This document shows positions 25,103-33,567 of a DNA stretch of 33,627 nucleotides, in pieces. The DNA comes from an archaeon. Lineage in GTDB: Archaea; Thermoplasmatota; Thermoplasmata; WALJ01. Positions within the stretch are counted from its first letter, which is position 1. Each line of letters opens with the position of its first letter. The stretch is from contig JAJRTH010000012.1 of assembly GCA_024278375.1 (NCBI GenBank), positions 1 through 33,627 of the forward strand, in the 5' to 3' direction. Below the pieces are notes generated by a model that was not told the origin of the DNA, ran no database searches, and was given only the letters and a program-made list of their open reading frames with translations. Made by a program: the position numbers and the translations under genes.

Positions 25103-25251
25103 TCATTTCCTGTCCTATTTTTTTAAGCGTATTTTGCCCTCTAATTGCATTTCTATATCAGATTTTTTGCAGAAATTTATTTTGAATGCATATAACTGTA
25201 GAAAAGAAGAATTTTTTCCAACCGAATAAGCAAACATTGAGTGAAGGAAAA

Positions 25252-25260
25252 GAGATATAT
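25252..25260 (+). promoter_or_regulatory. TATA box of the FtsJ/RlmE gene
   Basis: The sequence gagatatat is centred 26 bases before GTG 25282. No ribosome-binding site intervenes, so the message is probably leaderless. It decides the start codon of the gene. Confidence 0.6.
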
Positions 25261-25281
25261 CTGCAACTCATTACGGCCTAC

Positions 25282-25920
25282 GTGTCGAAAAACTGGATTA
25301 AAGAAAAGAGAAGAGATCACTATTATCGAAAAGCGAAGGAGGAGGGATACAGGTCAAGAGCCGCCTACAAACTCATACAGATCCATAATCGCTTTGGAAT
25401 CTTCAGAAGAGGGGATGTGGTGGTGGATCTGGGTGCCGCACCGGGAGGGTGGTCGCAGATAGCTCTCCGCTTCATAGGTAAGGAAGGTATGCTTGTAGGT
25501 GTGGACCTCCAGAGAGTGGCTCCGCTAGAGGGGGCTATTTTCATAAGAGGTGATTTTACTTGGAAAGAGACCGCGGATAGGATTGGGGAGATACTCAAAG
25601 GCAGGGAGGTCTCTGTAGTGATTTCGGATATGTCTCCGAACATCTCCGGCGTCTATTCCACGGACCATGCCCGTTCCGTTTATCTGGCGGAGAGCGCACT
25701 TAGATTCGCTGTGGAAAATCTGAAAAAAGGAGGGGTTTTCGTTGTTAAGATATTTGAAGGGGATATGACAGGAGATTATGTTAAAGAGGTGAAAAAGCAT
25801 TTCGGTATGGTGAAACTTTATTCTCCGAAAGCATCCAGAAGTTCCAGTTCCGAGATATACCTGATTGCGAAGGGTTTCAGGGGAGCGGATGAATCGGATG
25901 ATCTCGCAGAAAATCAATGA
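25282..25920 (+). CDS. rlmE: 23S rRNA 2'-O-methyltransferase, FtsJ/RlmE family
   Basis: The 212-residue SAM-dependent methyltransferase acts on a 2'-OH of large-subunit rRNA (or tRNA). SKNWIKEKRRDHYYRKAKEE and GYRSRAAYKLIQI are the family N-terminus with the catalytic lysine. DLGAAPGGWSQ is the SAM-binding motif, DMSPNISG carries the catalytic aspartate, VVKIFEGD the second lysine, and SSEIYLIAKGF the final glutamate. The frame opens at 25186; GTG 25282 is chosen because of the TATA box and family N-terminus. Its last 44 bases overlap the convergent DUF123 gene. Confidence 0.95.
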   Translation: MSKNWIKEKRRDHYYRKAKEEGYRSRAAYKLIQIHNRFGIFRRGDVVVDLGAAPGGWSQIALRFIGKEGMLVGVDLQRVAPLEGAIFIRGDFTWKETADRIGEILKGREVSVVISDMSPNISGVYSTDHARSVYLAESALRFAVENLKKGGVFVVKIFEGDMTGDYVKEVKKHFGMVKLYSPKASRSSSSEIYLIAKGFRGADESDDLAENQ

Positions 25921-26272
25921 GTTTTTCCTTCTCACAGACGAAGAGGTGAGTGCGGAAAGGGGAATCGGACGAGCCAAAACCGGAGATCCCGGTAAATTCC
26001 TTCGAAATATGGCGGACAACATCCGTTTCACTCATTTCCGTGGAGTAGTACACCCTCTCAACGGCAGCATATTGCAAAAGATAATCTATGTGCCATCTCA
26101 ATTTATTTCTCTTTTTAAGGTGTCTTTCAACCCTTGCTTCTATCCCTCCCGGACCGAGGGCCGAGCCAACATAGCAGTAACGGCCCTTTTTAAAAAAGAT
26201 TTTTCCTAGGGCACCTATTTCTATCTTCTCATCCTTTTCGGTGACTATAAGGAGTATGTATGCACCTTTCAA
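25877..26272 (-). CDS. DUF123 GIY-YIG-like nuclease-domain protein
   Basis: The 131-residue protein opens KGAYILLIVTEKDEKIEIGA, then KGRYCYVGSALGPGGIEARV (the GIY-YIG-like YCYVGSA strand and arginine), then HLKKRNKLRWHIDYLLQYA. This is the DUF123 family, related to GIY-YIG endonucleases; a nuclease role is likely but unproven. The start overlaps the SDR stop by 4 bases (ATGA), so it is translated from the SDR message. The 3' end overlaps that of rlmE. Confidence 0.92.
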   Translation of the reverse strand: MKGAYILLIVTEKDEKIEIGALGKIFFKKGRYCYVGSALGPGGIEARVERHLKKRNKLRWHIDYLLQYAAVERVYYSTEMSETDVVRHISKEFTGISGFGSSDSPFRTHLFVCEKEKLIDFLRDHPIHPLP

Positions 26273-26991
26273 TCCATATACCTTCCGCCGTTCACATTTA
26301 TGGTTTCTCCGGTTATATGCTCGTTCTCTATGAGGAATATAACCGCGTGTGCGACCTCTTCGGGCCTTGCGATTCTTCCTAACAGAGATAGCTTGGAAAG
26401 TTTCGCTTTGAGATCCTCGCTAAGAAATTCCGTGTCCACCGGCCCGGGAGCAACCGCGTTCACCCTTATATTGTATGGTGCCAGTTCTCTTGCCAGAGAT
26501 TTTGTAAATCCGATCATGCCTGCTTTCGAAGCCGCATAATGAGCTCCTACGGTGCCGCCCTCTTTTCCTGCAACGGAAGAGCTGTTGACGATGTTTCCGG
26601 CCCTTTGTTTCTTCATATACTTCACTGCCGCTCTTGTGCAGTAAAAAGTGCCTTTTAGATTTATTCCCATAACCCGGTCCCATTCCTGATCATTTATTTC
26701 TTCGAGTTTTCTCGGGTTCGGAAGTATTCCCGCATTGTTCACAAGTACGTCTATTCTGTCCCATCTTGCGATTACCTGTTCAATAAGGTTCTCCGCATCT
26801 TCGTTCCATGAAACATCGGCCTTTATGAGAATGGCCTCACCACCCATATTCTCTATTTCCTCCACAGTATGTCTGGCAGCCATCTCATCCCTATCGTAAT
26901 TTATCACAACGGAATGCCCTGTTCTGGCAAGCTCCAGCGCGATTGCTTTTCCGATTCCTCTGCTCGAGCCTGTGACTATTGCGCTCTTCAT
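26269..26991 (-). CDS. short-chain dehydrogenase/reductase, FabG-like
   Basis: The 240-residue protein has the NAD(P)-binding TGSSRGIG at 8-15, NNAG at about 85-88, a catalytic Ser near 139 with YxxxK at 152-156 (YAASK), and VNAVAPGPVDTEF, all standard for 3-oxoacyl-ACP-reductase-type SDRs. The substrate is unknown; in archaea such enzymes often reduce ketones or sugars rather than ACP thioesters. The frame opens at 27048. ATG 26991 is chosen because it gives MKSAIVTG, with ggtga upstream and a TATA-like ataataaata near 27015-27024. Confidence 0.93.
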   Translation of the reverse strand: MKSAIVTGSSRGIGKAIALELARTGHSVVINYDRDEMAARHTVEEIENMGGEAILIKADVSWNEDAENLIEQVIARWDRIDVLVNNAGILPNPRKLEEINDQEWDRVMGINLKGTFYCTRAAVKYMKKQRAGNIVNSSSVAGKEGGTVGAHYAASKAGMIGFTKSLARELAPYNIRVNAVAPGPVDTEFLSEDLKAKLSKLSLLGRIARPEEVAHAVIFLIENEHITGETINVNGGRYMD

Positions 26992-27037
26992 CCGTTCACC
27001 GATTGAATTATCATTGGTATTTATTATTTGGCATCGC

Positions 27038-27919
27038 TCAGTAGACATCTATGGAAATCAATTTCACCCAGAATACAAGGGTTCTTCCCTGCGTTACCTC
27101 ATTGTAATCTATGGTATATGTGCCTGCAGTCTCATTGACATCCGTTAGTATGAACGTCCTTTCGACCCCTTTGATGTATCCCACTCCGGTCGTCTGAAAT
27201 TCGTCCTCTTCCGTTATTAGGTGTCTTATCTTTATCGTGCCGTTGCCGCCATCGGCCGTGCTGTCCATATCGAGAACCCTTATGCTCCATCCCTCTGTCA
27301 AATATTCCTTTCCTACCTCCGGGTCGTTTCTCACCACGACATAGTTTTCAAACAGGTTTTCAACAACCATCGGCCAGTGGTAGAGCGGGTGTTCTACGAC
27401 CTCGCCCACATATGGTGTGGCATCGAAATAGGCATCGAACTGCTTTGTACTGTACGTCTCCCTCATTTTAACGGTTTCTACAATAGGAAGCGTCTTTATC
27501 AGAGACGGATCGCCGTTTCCGTAGCCTTTCTCCGGTGGAACCACTATCGTCCTCGTTTCTCCGGGCTTCATCCCGAGAAGCCCCTCGCTAAACCCCTCCA
27601 CAACCCGTGTATATCCCCCTTCGCTTGCACCGCCGACATGTACCATTAGTGGAACGTATTGATTTTTGTCCCTGAGTTTGAAAGTTGCAACCTTCGGATA
27701 TGTGATATTGTCCACGGCCACTTCGTATATTGAAGTATCGAAGACAAGACTTCCGTATTCCGGAGCCAGCATACCGATGTAATCCACCTGAACTTTGGAA
27801 CCGTTTCGCACCCCTCTCTCTTCGGTTCCTGTGACCGGGGATAGAGTCGCTTGATAGGCAGCGAATAACACCAGCACTGTGAGAATCGCTGTAATCAATA
27901 CCATTGTTTCCTTCTTCAT
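27038..27919 (-). CDS. membrane-anchored FKBP-type peptidyl-prolyl isomerase
   Basis: The 293-residue protein has an N-terminal membrane anchor (MVLITAILTVLVLFAAYQAT) that places the rest outside. The FKBP core is recognisable as GSKVQVDYIGMLAPEYGSLV, then FSEGLLGMKPGETRTIVVPP with EKGYGNGDPS. A long C-terminal part (about 120 residues) follows, as in archaeal long FKBPs with chaperone activity. It probably helps fold exported proteins, fitting the large surface protein upstream. A TATA-like agtatttattta at about 27955-27943 gives a short leader before ATG 27919. Confidence 0.9.
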   Translation of the reverse strand: MKKETMVLITAILTVLVLFAAYQATLSPVTGTEERGVRNGSKVQVDYIGMLAPEYGSLVFDTSIYEVAVDNITYPKVATFKLRDKNQYVPLMVHVGGASEGGYTRVVEGFSEGLLGMKPGETRTIVVPPEKGYGNGDPSLIKTLPIVETVKMRETYSTKQFDAYFDATPYVGEVVEHPLYHWPMVVENLFENYVVVRNDPEVGKEYLTEGWSIRVLDMDSTADGGNGTIKIRHLITEEDEFQTTGVGYIKGVERTFILTDVNETAGTYTIDYNEVTQGRTLVFWVKLISIDVY

Positions 27920-27990
27920 TGAATCATGCCGATATCGAGCCTAAATAAATACTTTGCTCTTCTTCATCAGAAATAATTAAAGAAAAAGGT

Positions 27991-30900
27991 TTATCTGACA
28001 AATCTTCTTTTACTGACCAGCAATACAGCGATTGCGACTAGGAGCGCCAGTGACCAGAAGACAGGGGGCTCAGATGGGTTCGGTTGCCCATTCCTGGAGA
28101 GCAACTCAATATTTCCGTTATCCGGCGGTTTTATCTTCAACTTGTTTATCTCCACGGTAATGGGATCGGTAGGTCCTGCGAAAATCTCACCGCCTGTAAG
28201 CGTATCCACTCCGATAACTCTTGCTCCCTTGTTCAGATAGTGTACGCCGGGATTGCAAAATCCGCAGTCTTTGGTCGATACCATAAGGTATAACCTCTGT
28301 GATTCGCCGGGCATGAGTTTTTCGAGATTCCATGTAATCTGTGTTTCTTTCATAGGAAATGTTGTCGGTGGAGAAGGAGCCGCATCGATGGATATCTCCG
28401 AAGACGCTCTTGTACCTGTACCGTTGCAAGCGTCAACTATGGTTACGTTGCCGGCAGTCGTCGCATAATCGACAAGGACCAGATTATGTGGCATGCCGTC
28501 TTTGACCTCTATTTCTATTGCATCGGACCAGCCCGTGTTGGTGACCTCGATGACGAGTTCCCATTCATAATATGTGTGGACATATCCTTTGTCAACGCCG
28601 CTGGTCTTTACTTTGGTAATCTCCAGATTCGCAGGTACGGGCAAAACTTCGACAGTGAGGCTATCGGTAGCCGATGCACCTTCGTCATCCGTAATAATCA
28701 GGGTTACATTGTAGATTCCTGCTTCCATATATGTGTGGCTCGCAATCACTCCGGTTCCGGTACTTCCATCCCCGAAATTCCAGAGGTAGAAAAGTATTTG
28801 TCCGTCAGAATCGTAAGAATTCGATGCATTGAAGGTGATTTCCTCGTGAACATAAGCCGTTATGTCCGGGCCGGCTACGGCAACGGGAGGGATGTTCCTG
28901 TGTTCTACATATATATTTTTTGCGGCCATGTTGTTGGACAGGTCATAATCGGGGGGGTTCACTCCGGAGATGTTGACTATTATCGTATGTTCGCCTTCCA
29001 CAGCCGTCCAAGGAGCGGTTACTGTAACCTCCCCGTTCGCAGGCACGGAAACATTTTCCGCCCTGTATATAAGATTTGTATCGCCGATCTCATCGAGATA
29101 GAAAGAGACCGTGCAGGTGGCGTTCTGTGCTTTGTGTGCAAGTTTTTGTGTTTCTATGTATCCGGTTACTGTAACATCATCTAGATAAGCATCGCCCCAT
29201 ATTCCTCCACTACCACCCAGATCTCCGAATACAGTGGTGTTTATAGGCCTGTCGTCATATCTAAATCCCTTATAAATTGGTGTATTATTAACAAAAATTT
29301 CGAATTGATCCGATATAACTTTTATTCCAAGTTTATACCAAGTTTCTGGTTGTAACGTATAAACATCCATTGTAATGTTCTCCTTTTGTTCAGGCTCATT
29401 TTCTATCTGTCGTATATCTATATCATAATCGTCATCCCATAGTCTGATGTCCAGACCATACGTAGGATTACTGAAAGATGCGCCATCTGGAATTGCCCTT
29501 ACCTGTAAAAGAGCAAATCTGTCATATTCCTGTATTTTTTGTGGCAGATATATCCAACCCTCTACTAGAACATAATTACTTTCGCTGAACTGCGTCCATA
29601 TATATGGTGCGGTGTTGGTACCCGGGTCCGACTGGGAATGAGCACTGTAATCCGGTGAATGGCTAACCGCGTTCGTAACCTCCATCACACCAGCAGGATT
29701 CCATGGGCCCACATACCATTTGTTCAATGTTCCGTCATCGAAGTCATCAGAGAACAAGAGTTCGCTTTCCGTAATGTTTTCCCAGACATCATAGTCGCCG
29801 TGGATTGTAGCAGAAATCGCCATATCGTCCCTTTCGATAGGGGCCTCATTGGAAAACGAAATGTCGAAATCGGACATCGAAAGATCTGCGACTCCCGACT
29901 TTTTCACAAAAACAGTTGCAGAAGCTCCGTTATTGGAATAATCCCTGTCATCAGGATTAACATTCTCTACCTTCACTATGATGGTATGGTTCCCTTCCAC
30001 GGCGACCCAAGGAGCGGCGACGGTTATTTCTCCGTTAGCTGGTACAAAGACGTTATCCACCCTATAAATCACGCTGTCCTCACTTACATTATCGAGATAG
30101 AAAGAGACCGTACAAGTAGCATTATTAGCTTTTTGATAGATGTATGGGAAAGGCGTATAGCCTGTAACGAGGACGTTGTCTAGATATGCATCTCCCCATC
30201 TTCCAGCACTTCCTCCAGTATCTCCAAAAGCGGTCACATTTACTGGTCTGTCATCATACCTTGTCCCTTTATAAACAGATTCGTCATTCACTAATATCTC
30301 ATATTGGTTTCCATCGATGAGTAGTCCGAGCTTATACCATGTTTCTGGCTCTAGAGTGAAAATATTCATTACCCAGTTATCTCTTTTTGTTGGGCTAACT
30401 TCTATTTCATCCACATCCAAACTGTAATTATCATCTCCGAGGAATATTCCGATGTAATACGTTGTGCGATCACCCACAACCCCATAGGATGGGTCGGGCA
30501 TGTCCTCGAGACCATTTATGAGACTTCTTGCTTGCAAGAGTGAAAATCTATCATATTCCTGCTGTTTTTGAGGGAGATAAATCCATCCCTCAATAAGCAC
30601 ATGGTTAGTGTCATTGAAATCTGCTGCAATATATGGCGCAGTATTGGTATCTGGATCTGACTGGGAATGTGCACAATAATTCGGCGAATGGCTCACAGCA
30701 TCTGTAACTTCCATAATTCCCACTGGATTCCATGGACCAATGTACCACTTATTCAGCGTTCCATCGTCGAAGTTATCCGAGAACAGAATCTCGCTCTCTG
30801 TCGTGTTCTCCCAGATATCATAATCTCCGTGAATTGTTGCCTGAATCGTTATTGAATTGCCCTCTGTTAAATTATCATCGGAGAATGAGATGTCGGAGTC

Positions 30901-31668
30901 AGAGATGGAAAGATCAACATTTTCTGTAGGAAGCTTTTTCACTACGACATCGTCCAGATAGGCATCACCACAAACACCGCTAGTACCACCCACATCTCCA
31001 AAAAGAACACTATCCAGGGCCGTTGATTTGGTCCGAGTACCCTTATACACATTCACGTCATTAACGAATACCTCATAATCAAACTCCTCCACTAGCAAAC
31101 CTATTTTGTACCATGTTTCCTGCTGAAGAGTATAAAGGTCAAATATTGCCTGATCTGCGTCCGACAAATCTGTATCTGTGGTGGTGTCCTCAACAATATC
31201 TATGCTGTAGTCATCATCATCCAACAAAATCCCAAGAAGGTATTTTCCCGACACATTATTTACCTGCAAAAGTCTAAATCTATCATATGCTTGAGTTTTT
31301 TCAGGTAGATATATCCAGGCCTCTACAAGGACATGATTGGTATAGTTGTAATAGGCTCGGATATACGGAGCAGTATTCGTTCCAGGATCAGATTGTGAGT
31401 GAGCACTGTAATCCGGCGAATGGCTAACCGCGTTCGTAACCTCCATCACACCGGTAGGATTCCATGGGCCCACATGCCATTTGTTCAATGTTCCGTCATC
31501 GAAGTCATCAGAGAACAGGATTTCGCCCGACACATTCGATACTAAGGGCTTCTCTTCTGTGGAAACTGACGAAAAAACTGTCTGTATGGGTACAATCAGT
31601 ATAAACGCTATCATTAAAGCTAAGAGTGCGCAATTCGATCTGCTACGCGAGAACATTTTCCTCCGCAT
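27991..31668 (-). CDS. large surface protein with repeated LamG-like and CARDB-like modules, PKD and C-terminal anchor
   Basis: The protein has 1225 residues: a signal peptide at 1-34; a LamG-like jelly-roll at 49-245; a first CARDB-like half at 252-289, a second LamG-like module at 293-503 and the matching CARDB half at 504-590; the same arrangement again (594-633, module at 636-837, 838-922); a PKD domain at about 926-1009 (YLWNFGDGSTGTG); a DUF11-like domain at about 1012-1175; and a membrane helix at 1203-1219 with tail KRRFVR. It is probably an S-layer-associated or adhesive protein that may bind carbohydrate. ATG 31668 has aggtga upstream and a TATA box near 31698-31710. The LamG stretches are visibly more AT-rich than the 3' part. 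Confidence 0.92.
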   Translation of the reverse strand: MRRKMFSRSRSNCALLALMIAFILIVPIQTVFSSVSTEEKPLVSNVSGEILFSDDFDDGTLNKWHVGPWNPTGVMEVTNAVSHSPDYSAHSQSDPGTNTAPYIRAYYNYTNHVLVEAWIYLPEKTQAYDRFRLLQVNNVSGKYLLGILLDDDDYSIDIVEDTTTDTDLSDADQAIFDLYTLQQETWYKIGLLVEEFDYEVFVNDVNVYKGTRTKSTALDSVLFGDVGGTSGVCGDAYLDDVVVKKLPTENVDLSISDSDISFSDDNLTEGNSITIQATIHGDYDIWENTTESEILFSDNFDDGTLNKWYIGPWNPVGIMEVTDAVSHSPNYCAHSQSDPDTNTAPYIAADFNDTNHVLIEGWIYLPQKQQEYDRFSLLQARSLINGLEDMPDPSYGVVGDRTTYYIGIFLGDDNYSLDVDEIEVSPTKRDNWVMNIFTLEPETWYKLGLLIDGNQYEILVNDESVYKGTRYDDRPVNVTAFGDTGGSAGRWGDAYLDNVLVTGYTPFPYIYQKANNATCTVSFYLDNVSEDSVIYRVDNVFVPANGEITVAAPWVAVEGNHTIIVKVENVNPDDRDYSNNGASATVFVKKSGVADLSMSDFDISFSNEAPIERDDMAISATIHGDYDVWENITESELLFSDDFDDGTLNKWYVGPWNPAGVMEVTNAVSHSPDYSAHSQSDPGTNTAPYIWTQFSESNYVLVEGWIYLPQKIQEYDRFALLQVRAIPDGASFSNPTYGLDIRLWDDDYDIDIRQIENEPEQKENITMDVYTLQPETWYKLGIKVISDQFEIFVNNTPIYKGFRYDDRPINTTVFGDLGGSGGIWGDAYLDDVTVTGYIETQKLAHKAQNATCTVSFYLDEIGDTNLIYRAENVSVPANGEVTVTAPWTAVEGEHTIIVNISGVNPPDYDLSNNMAAKNIYVEHRNIPPVAVAGPDITAYVHEEITFNASNSYDSDGQILFYLWNFGDGSTGTGVIASHTYMEAGIYNVTLIITDDEGASATDSLTVEVLPVPANLEITKVKTSGVDKGYVHTYYEWELVIEVTNTGWSDAIEIEVKDGMPHNLVLVDYATTAGNVTIVDACNGTGTRASSEISIDAAPSPPTTFPMKETQITWNLEKLMPGESQRLYLMVSTKDCGFCNPGVHYLNKGARVIGVDTLTGGEIFAGPTDPITVEINKLKIKPPDNGNIELLSRNGQPNPSEPPVFWSLALLVAIAVLLVSKRRFVR
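29158..29763 (-). repeat. LamG-like module 3
   Basis: This module begins ELLFSDDFDDGTLNKWYVGP and ends AYLDDVTVTGY. Its second half resembles module 2 (ETWYKL, YKG-RYDDRP); its first 130 bases match module 1. It is flanked by CARDB-like halves. Confidence 0.85.
30160..30792 (-). repeat. LamG-like module 2
   Basis: This module begins EILFSDNFDDGTLNKWYIGP and ends AYLDNVLVTGY. It is the longest copy (211 residues) and the most diverged in DNA. It is flanked by the two halves of a CARDB-like domain. Confidence 0.85.
30934..31524 (-). repeat. LamG-like module 1
   Basis: This module begins EILFSDDFDDGTLNKWHVGP and ends AYLDDVVVKK. Its first 130 bases (about 31390-31520) are almost identical in DNA to module 3 and clearly less so to module 2. 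The middle differs, with a D/T-rich insert. Confidence 0.85.
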
Positions 31669-31822
31669 ATGCTCACCTGATATCCCTATACACTACTGGT
31701 TTATAAATCTTTTGGAGAATCGTACAAATTATCGAAATACTCTTTTTCTACATCTCTTTATGTCGTTTGAACAAAAAGTGCAAAGAAGGGCGCGGAGAAG
31801 TGGACGGAACATCCACGATAAC

Positions 31823-31833
31823 CTTTATAAATA
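31823..31833 (+). promoter_or_regulatory. TATA box of the L1-L10-L12 operon
   Basis: The sequence ctttataaata predicts transcription from about 31853 and a leader of about 49 bases before the TTG start at 31902, unusually long for this window. Confidence 0.7.
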
Positions 31834-31858
31834 GGACCTTTTTATGCGGCCATACCCT

Positions 31859-31889
31859 TGTAGGAGAGGCACGACCTCGCAGCACTACA
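31859..31889 (+). promoter_or_regulatory. leader hairpin touching the L1 ribosome-binding site, possible L1 operator
   Basis: The outer stem tgtag (31859-31863) pairs with ctaca (31885-31889) and the inner stem gagg (31866-31869) with cctc (31875-31878). They are separated by an asymmetric internal loop (2 and 6 bases). The outer stem ends at the first base of aggaggt (31889-31895). L1 is known to repress its own operon by binding an rRNA-like structure in the mRNA; this placement would suit such control, but the match to the L1 consensus was not tested. Confidence 0.4.
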
Positions 31890-31901
31890 GGAGGTAATAA
31901 C

Positions 31902-32540
31902 TTGGCAGAAAAAAAGACGATTGAAGCTGTGAAAAAAGCGATCGAAAGCGCTCCTCCCCGTAAATTCAGGGAAAGCCTCGAGCTTGCCATAAACCTGAAG
32001 GATGTGGACCTCAAGAATCCGAAGAACAGGATAGAGGAGGAGATAATACTTCCCAATGGCAGAGGGAAGCCGATAAAGATTGGTATTTTCGCAACGGGAG
32101 AGCTTGCTCTGAAATCAAAAGATGTTGCTGATGTTGTTCTCGGCCCCGAAGACATAGATGACCTGGCCGAAAACAAAAGAAAGGCGAAAAAACTCGCTAA
32201 TGAGGTGGATTTCTTCATTGCGGAGGCACCCCTGATGCCAGTGATAGGTAAAAAACTAGGAGTTGTGCTGGGTCCCAGGGGAAAGATGCCGAAACCAGTG
32301 CCACCGAACATAGATCCTAAGGGCATAGTGGAAAATCTGAAGAAGACCGTCAAGGTCAGATCCAAGGACCGACCGACGTTTCACGCCCATGTGGGTACCG
32401 TTGACATGAGCCCGGAAGAAATCGCAGACAACATAGAGACCGTGATAAAGAGGCTTGAATCGAAGCTGGAGAGAGGAAGAATGAACATAAAATCGGCCTA
32501 TGTTAAGACAACCATGGGCCCTGCCGTGAGGTTGTGGTAA
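31902..32540 (+). CDS. rpl1: ribosomal protein L1
   Basis: The 212-residue L1-stalk protein binds 23S rRNA near the E site. Family motifs are the basic SAPPRKFRESLELAINLKDV at the N-terminus, then VLGPRGKMPKPVPPN and the C-terminal VKTTMGPAVRLW. The frame opens at 31767, but TTG 31902 is preferred: aggaggt lies 6 bases before it and MAEKKTIEAVKKAIES is the usual archaeal start. L10 begins one base after its stop. The leader may hold an autoregulatory site. Confidence 0.97.
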   Translation: MAEKKTIEAVKKAIESAPPRKFRESLELAINLKDVDLKNPKNRIEEEIILPNGRGKPIKIGIFATGELALKSKDVADVVLGPEDIDDLAENKRKAKKLANEVDFFIAEAPLMPVIGKKLGVVLGPRGKMPKPVPPNIDPKGIVENLKKTVKVRSKDRPTFHAHVGTVDMSPEEIADNIETVIKRLESKLERGRMNIKSAYVKTTMGPAVRLW

Positions 32541-32541
32541 G

Positions 32542-33555
32542 ATGGCGCATGTGGCACAGTGGAAAAAGGAAGTCGTCGCCGAGCTTCAGGACATAATAAA
32601 GAACAGCAAGACCGTGGCCCTTGTTTCAATAAACGGAATTCCGGCCGTTCAGATGCAGAAGATGAGGGAGAACCTAAGAGAAAAGGCGAAAGTCAGGGTG
32701 GCGAAGAACAAACTCCTAAAAATAGCTCTCCAGAATGCGGCGCAGGAAAAACCGGGAGTCGAAACTCTCGTCGATTACATACAGCATCAGCAGCTTGCCA
32801 TAGTCGGCACGGAGAACAATGCATTCTCATTCTTCAAGGAGATAGAAAAATCGAAGACAAGAGCACCTGCAAAGGGCGGAGAGACCGCTCCCGAGGACAT
32901 AGTCGTCAAGGCGGGACCGACGTCATTCAAGCCCGGCCCGATAGTGGGTGAGTTCGGGAAGGTGGGAATCCCAGCAGCGATAGAGGGCGGAAAGATAGTG
33001 ATAAAGAAGGATAAGACCGTGGTCAAGGCCGGAGAAAAGATTCCCAGAGACCTCGCTCAGATGCTAACGAAACTTGAGATTTATCCCATAACCGTCGGAA
33101 TGGACGTTTTAGCGGCATACGAGGAAGGAACAGTATTCGACAAATCCGTGCTTGCGGTGGACGAATCGGAGTATCTGGGAAAGGTGCGGAGCGCAGCAAG
33201 CGGAGCGTTCAACCTTGCCATGTACATGGGATATGTGTCGGATATGACCATAGAGCCACTGCTTGCAAAGGCCGCAAGAGATGCACTGAATCTGGCGGTT
33301 AACGCCGCGGTTCCGACATCAGAGTCAATAGAGGCACTAATAGCAAGGGCACAGAGAGAGATGCTTGCTCTGGCATCCCTCGCGCCCGATGCGCTGGATG
33401 ACGAGCTTAAAGACGCTCTGTCATCGCAACCCTCTCAGAAACCGCCCAAGGACGGCGGTGAGCAGAAAGAAGAAGAGGAAAAGAAAGAAGAAGAACAGGA
33501 AGAGGAGGTGTCCGAAGAGGATGCCGCAGCAGGATTAGGAGCATTATTTGGATAA
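32542..33555 (+). CDS. rpl10: ribosomal protein L10 (P0)
   Basis: The 337-residue stalk base protein binds 23S rRNA and several L12 dimers. It has the N-terminal rRNA-binding domain (KTVALVSINGIPAVQMQKMR, VRVAKNKLLKIAL), the archaeal insertion domain, the helical L12-binding spine (NLAVNAAVPTSESIEALIAR) and the charged tail ending AAGLGALFG, shared with L12 and contacting elongation factors. It follows L1 by one base and precedes L12 by 12 bases. Confidence 0.97.
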   Translation: MAHVAQWKKEVVAELQDIIKNSKTVALVSINGIPAVQMQKMRENLREKAKVRVAKNKLLKIALQNAAQEKPGVETLVDYIQHQQLAIVGTENNAFSFFKEIEKSKTRAPAKGGETAPEDIVVKAGPTSFKPGPIVGEFGKVGIPAAIEGGKIVIKKDKTVVKAGEKIPRDLAQMLTKLEIYPITVGMDVLAAYEEGTVFDKSVLAVDESEYLGKVRSAASGAFNLAMYMGYVSDMTIEPLLAKAARDALNLAVNAAVPTSESIEALIARAQREMLALASLAPDALDDELKDALSSQPSQKPPKDGGEQKEEEEKKEEEQEEEVSEEDAAAGLGALFG

Positions 33556-33567
33556 GGAGGTAGAAAA

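Noticed and set aside
28486-29184. 232-codon plus-strand frame opposite the surface protein
   Set aside because: It is an antisense frame over CARDB/PKD coding sequence with low-complexity, unstructured-looking translation and no start signals.
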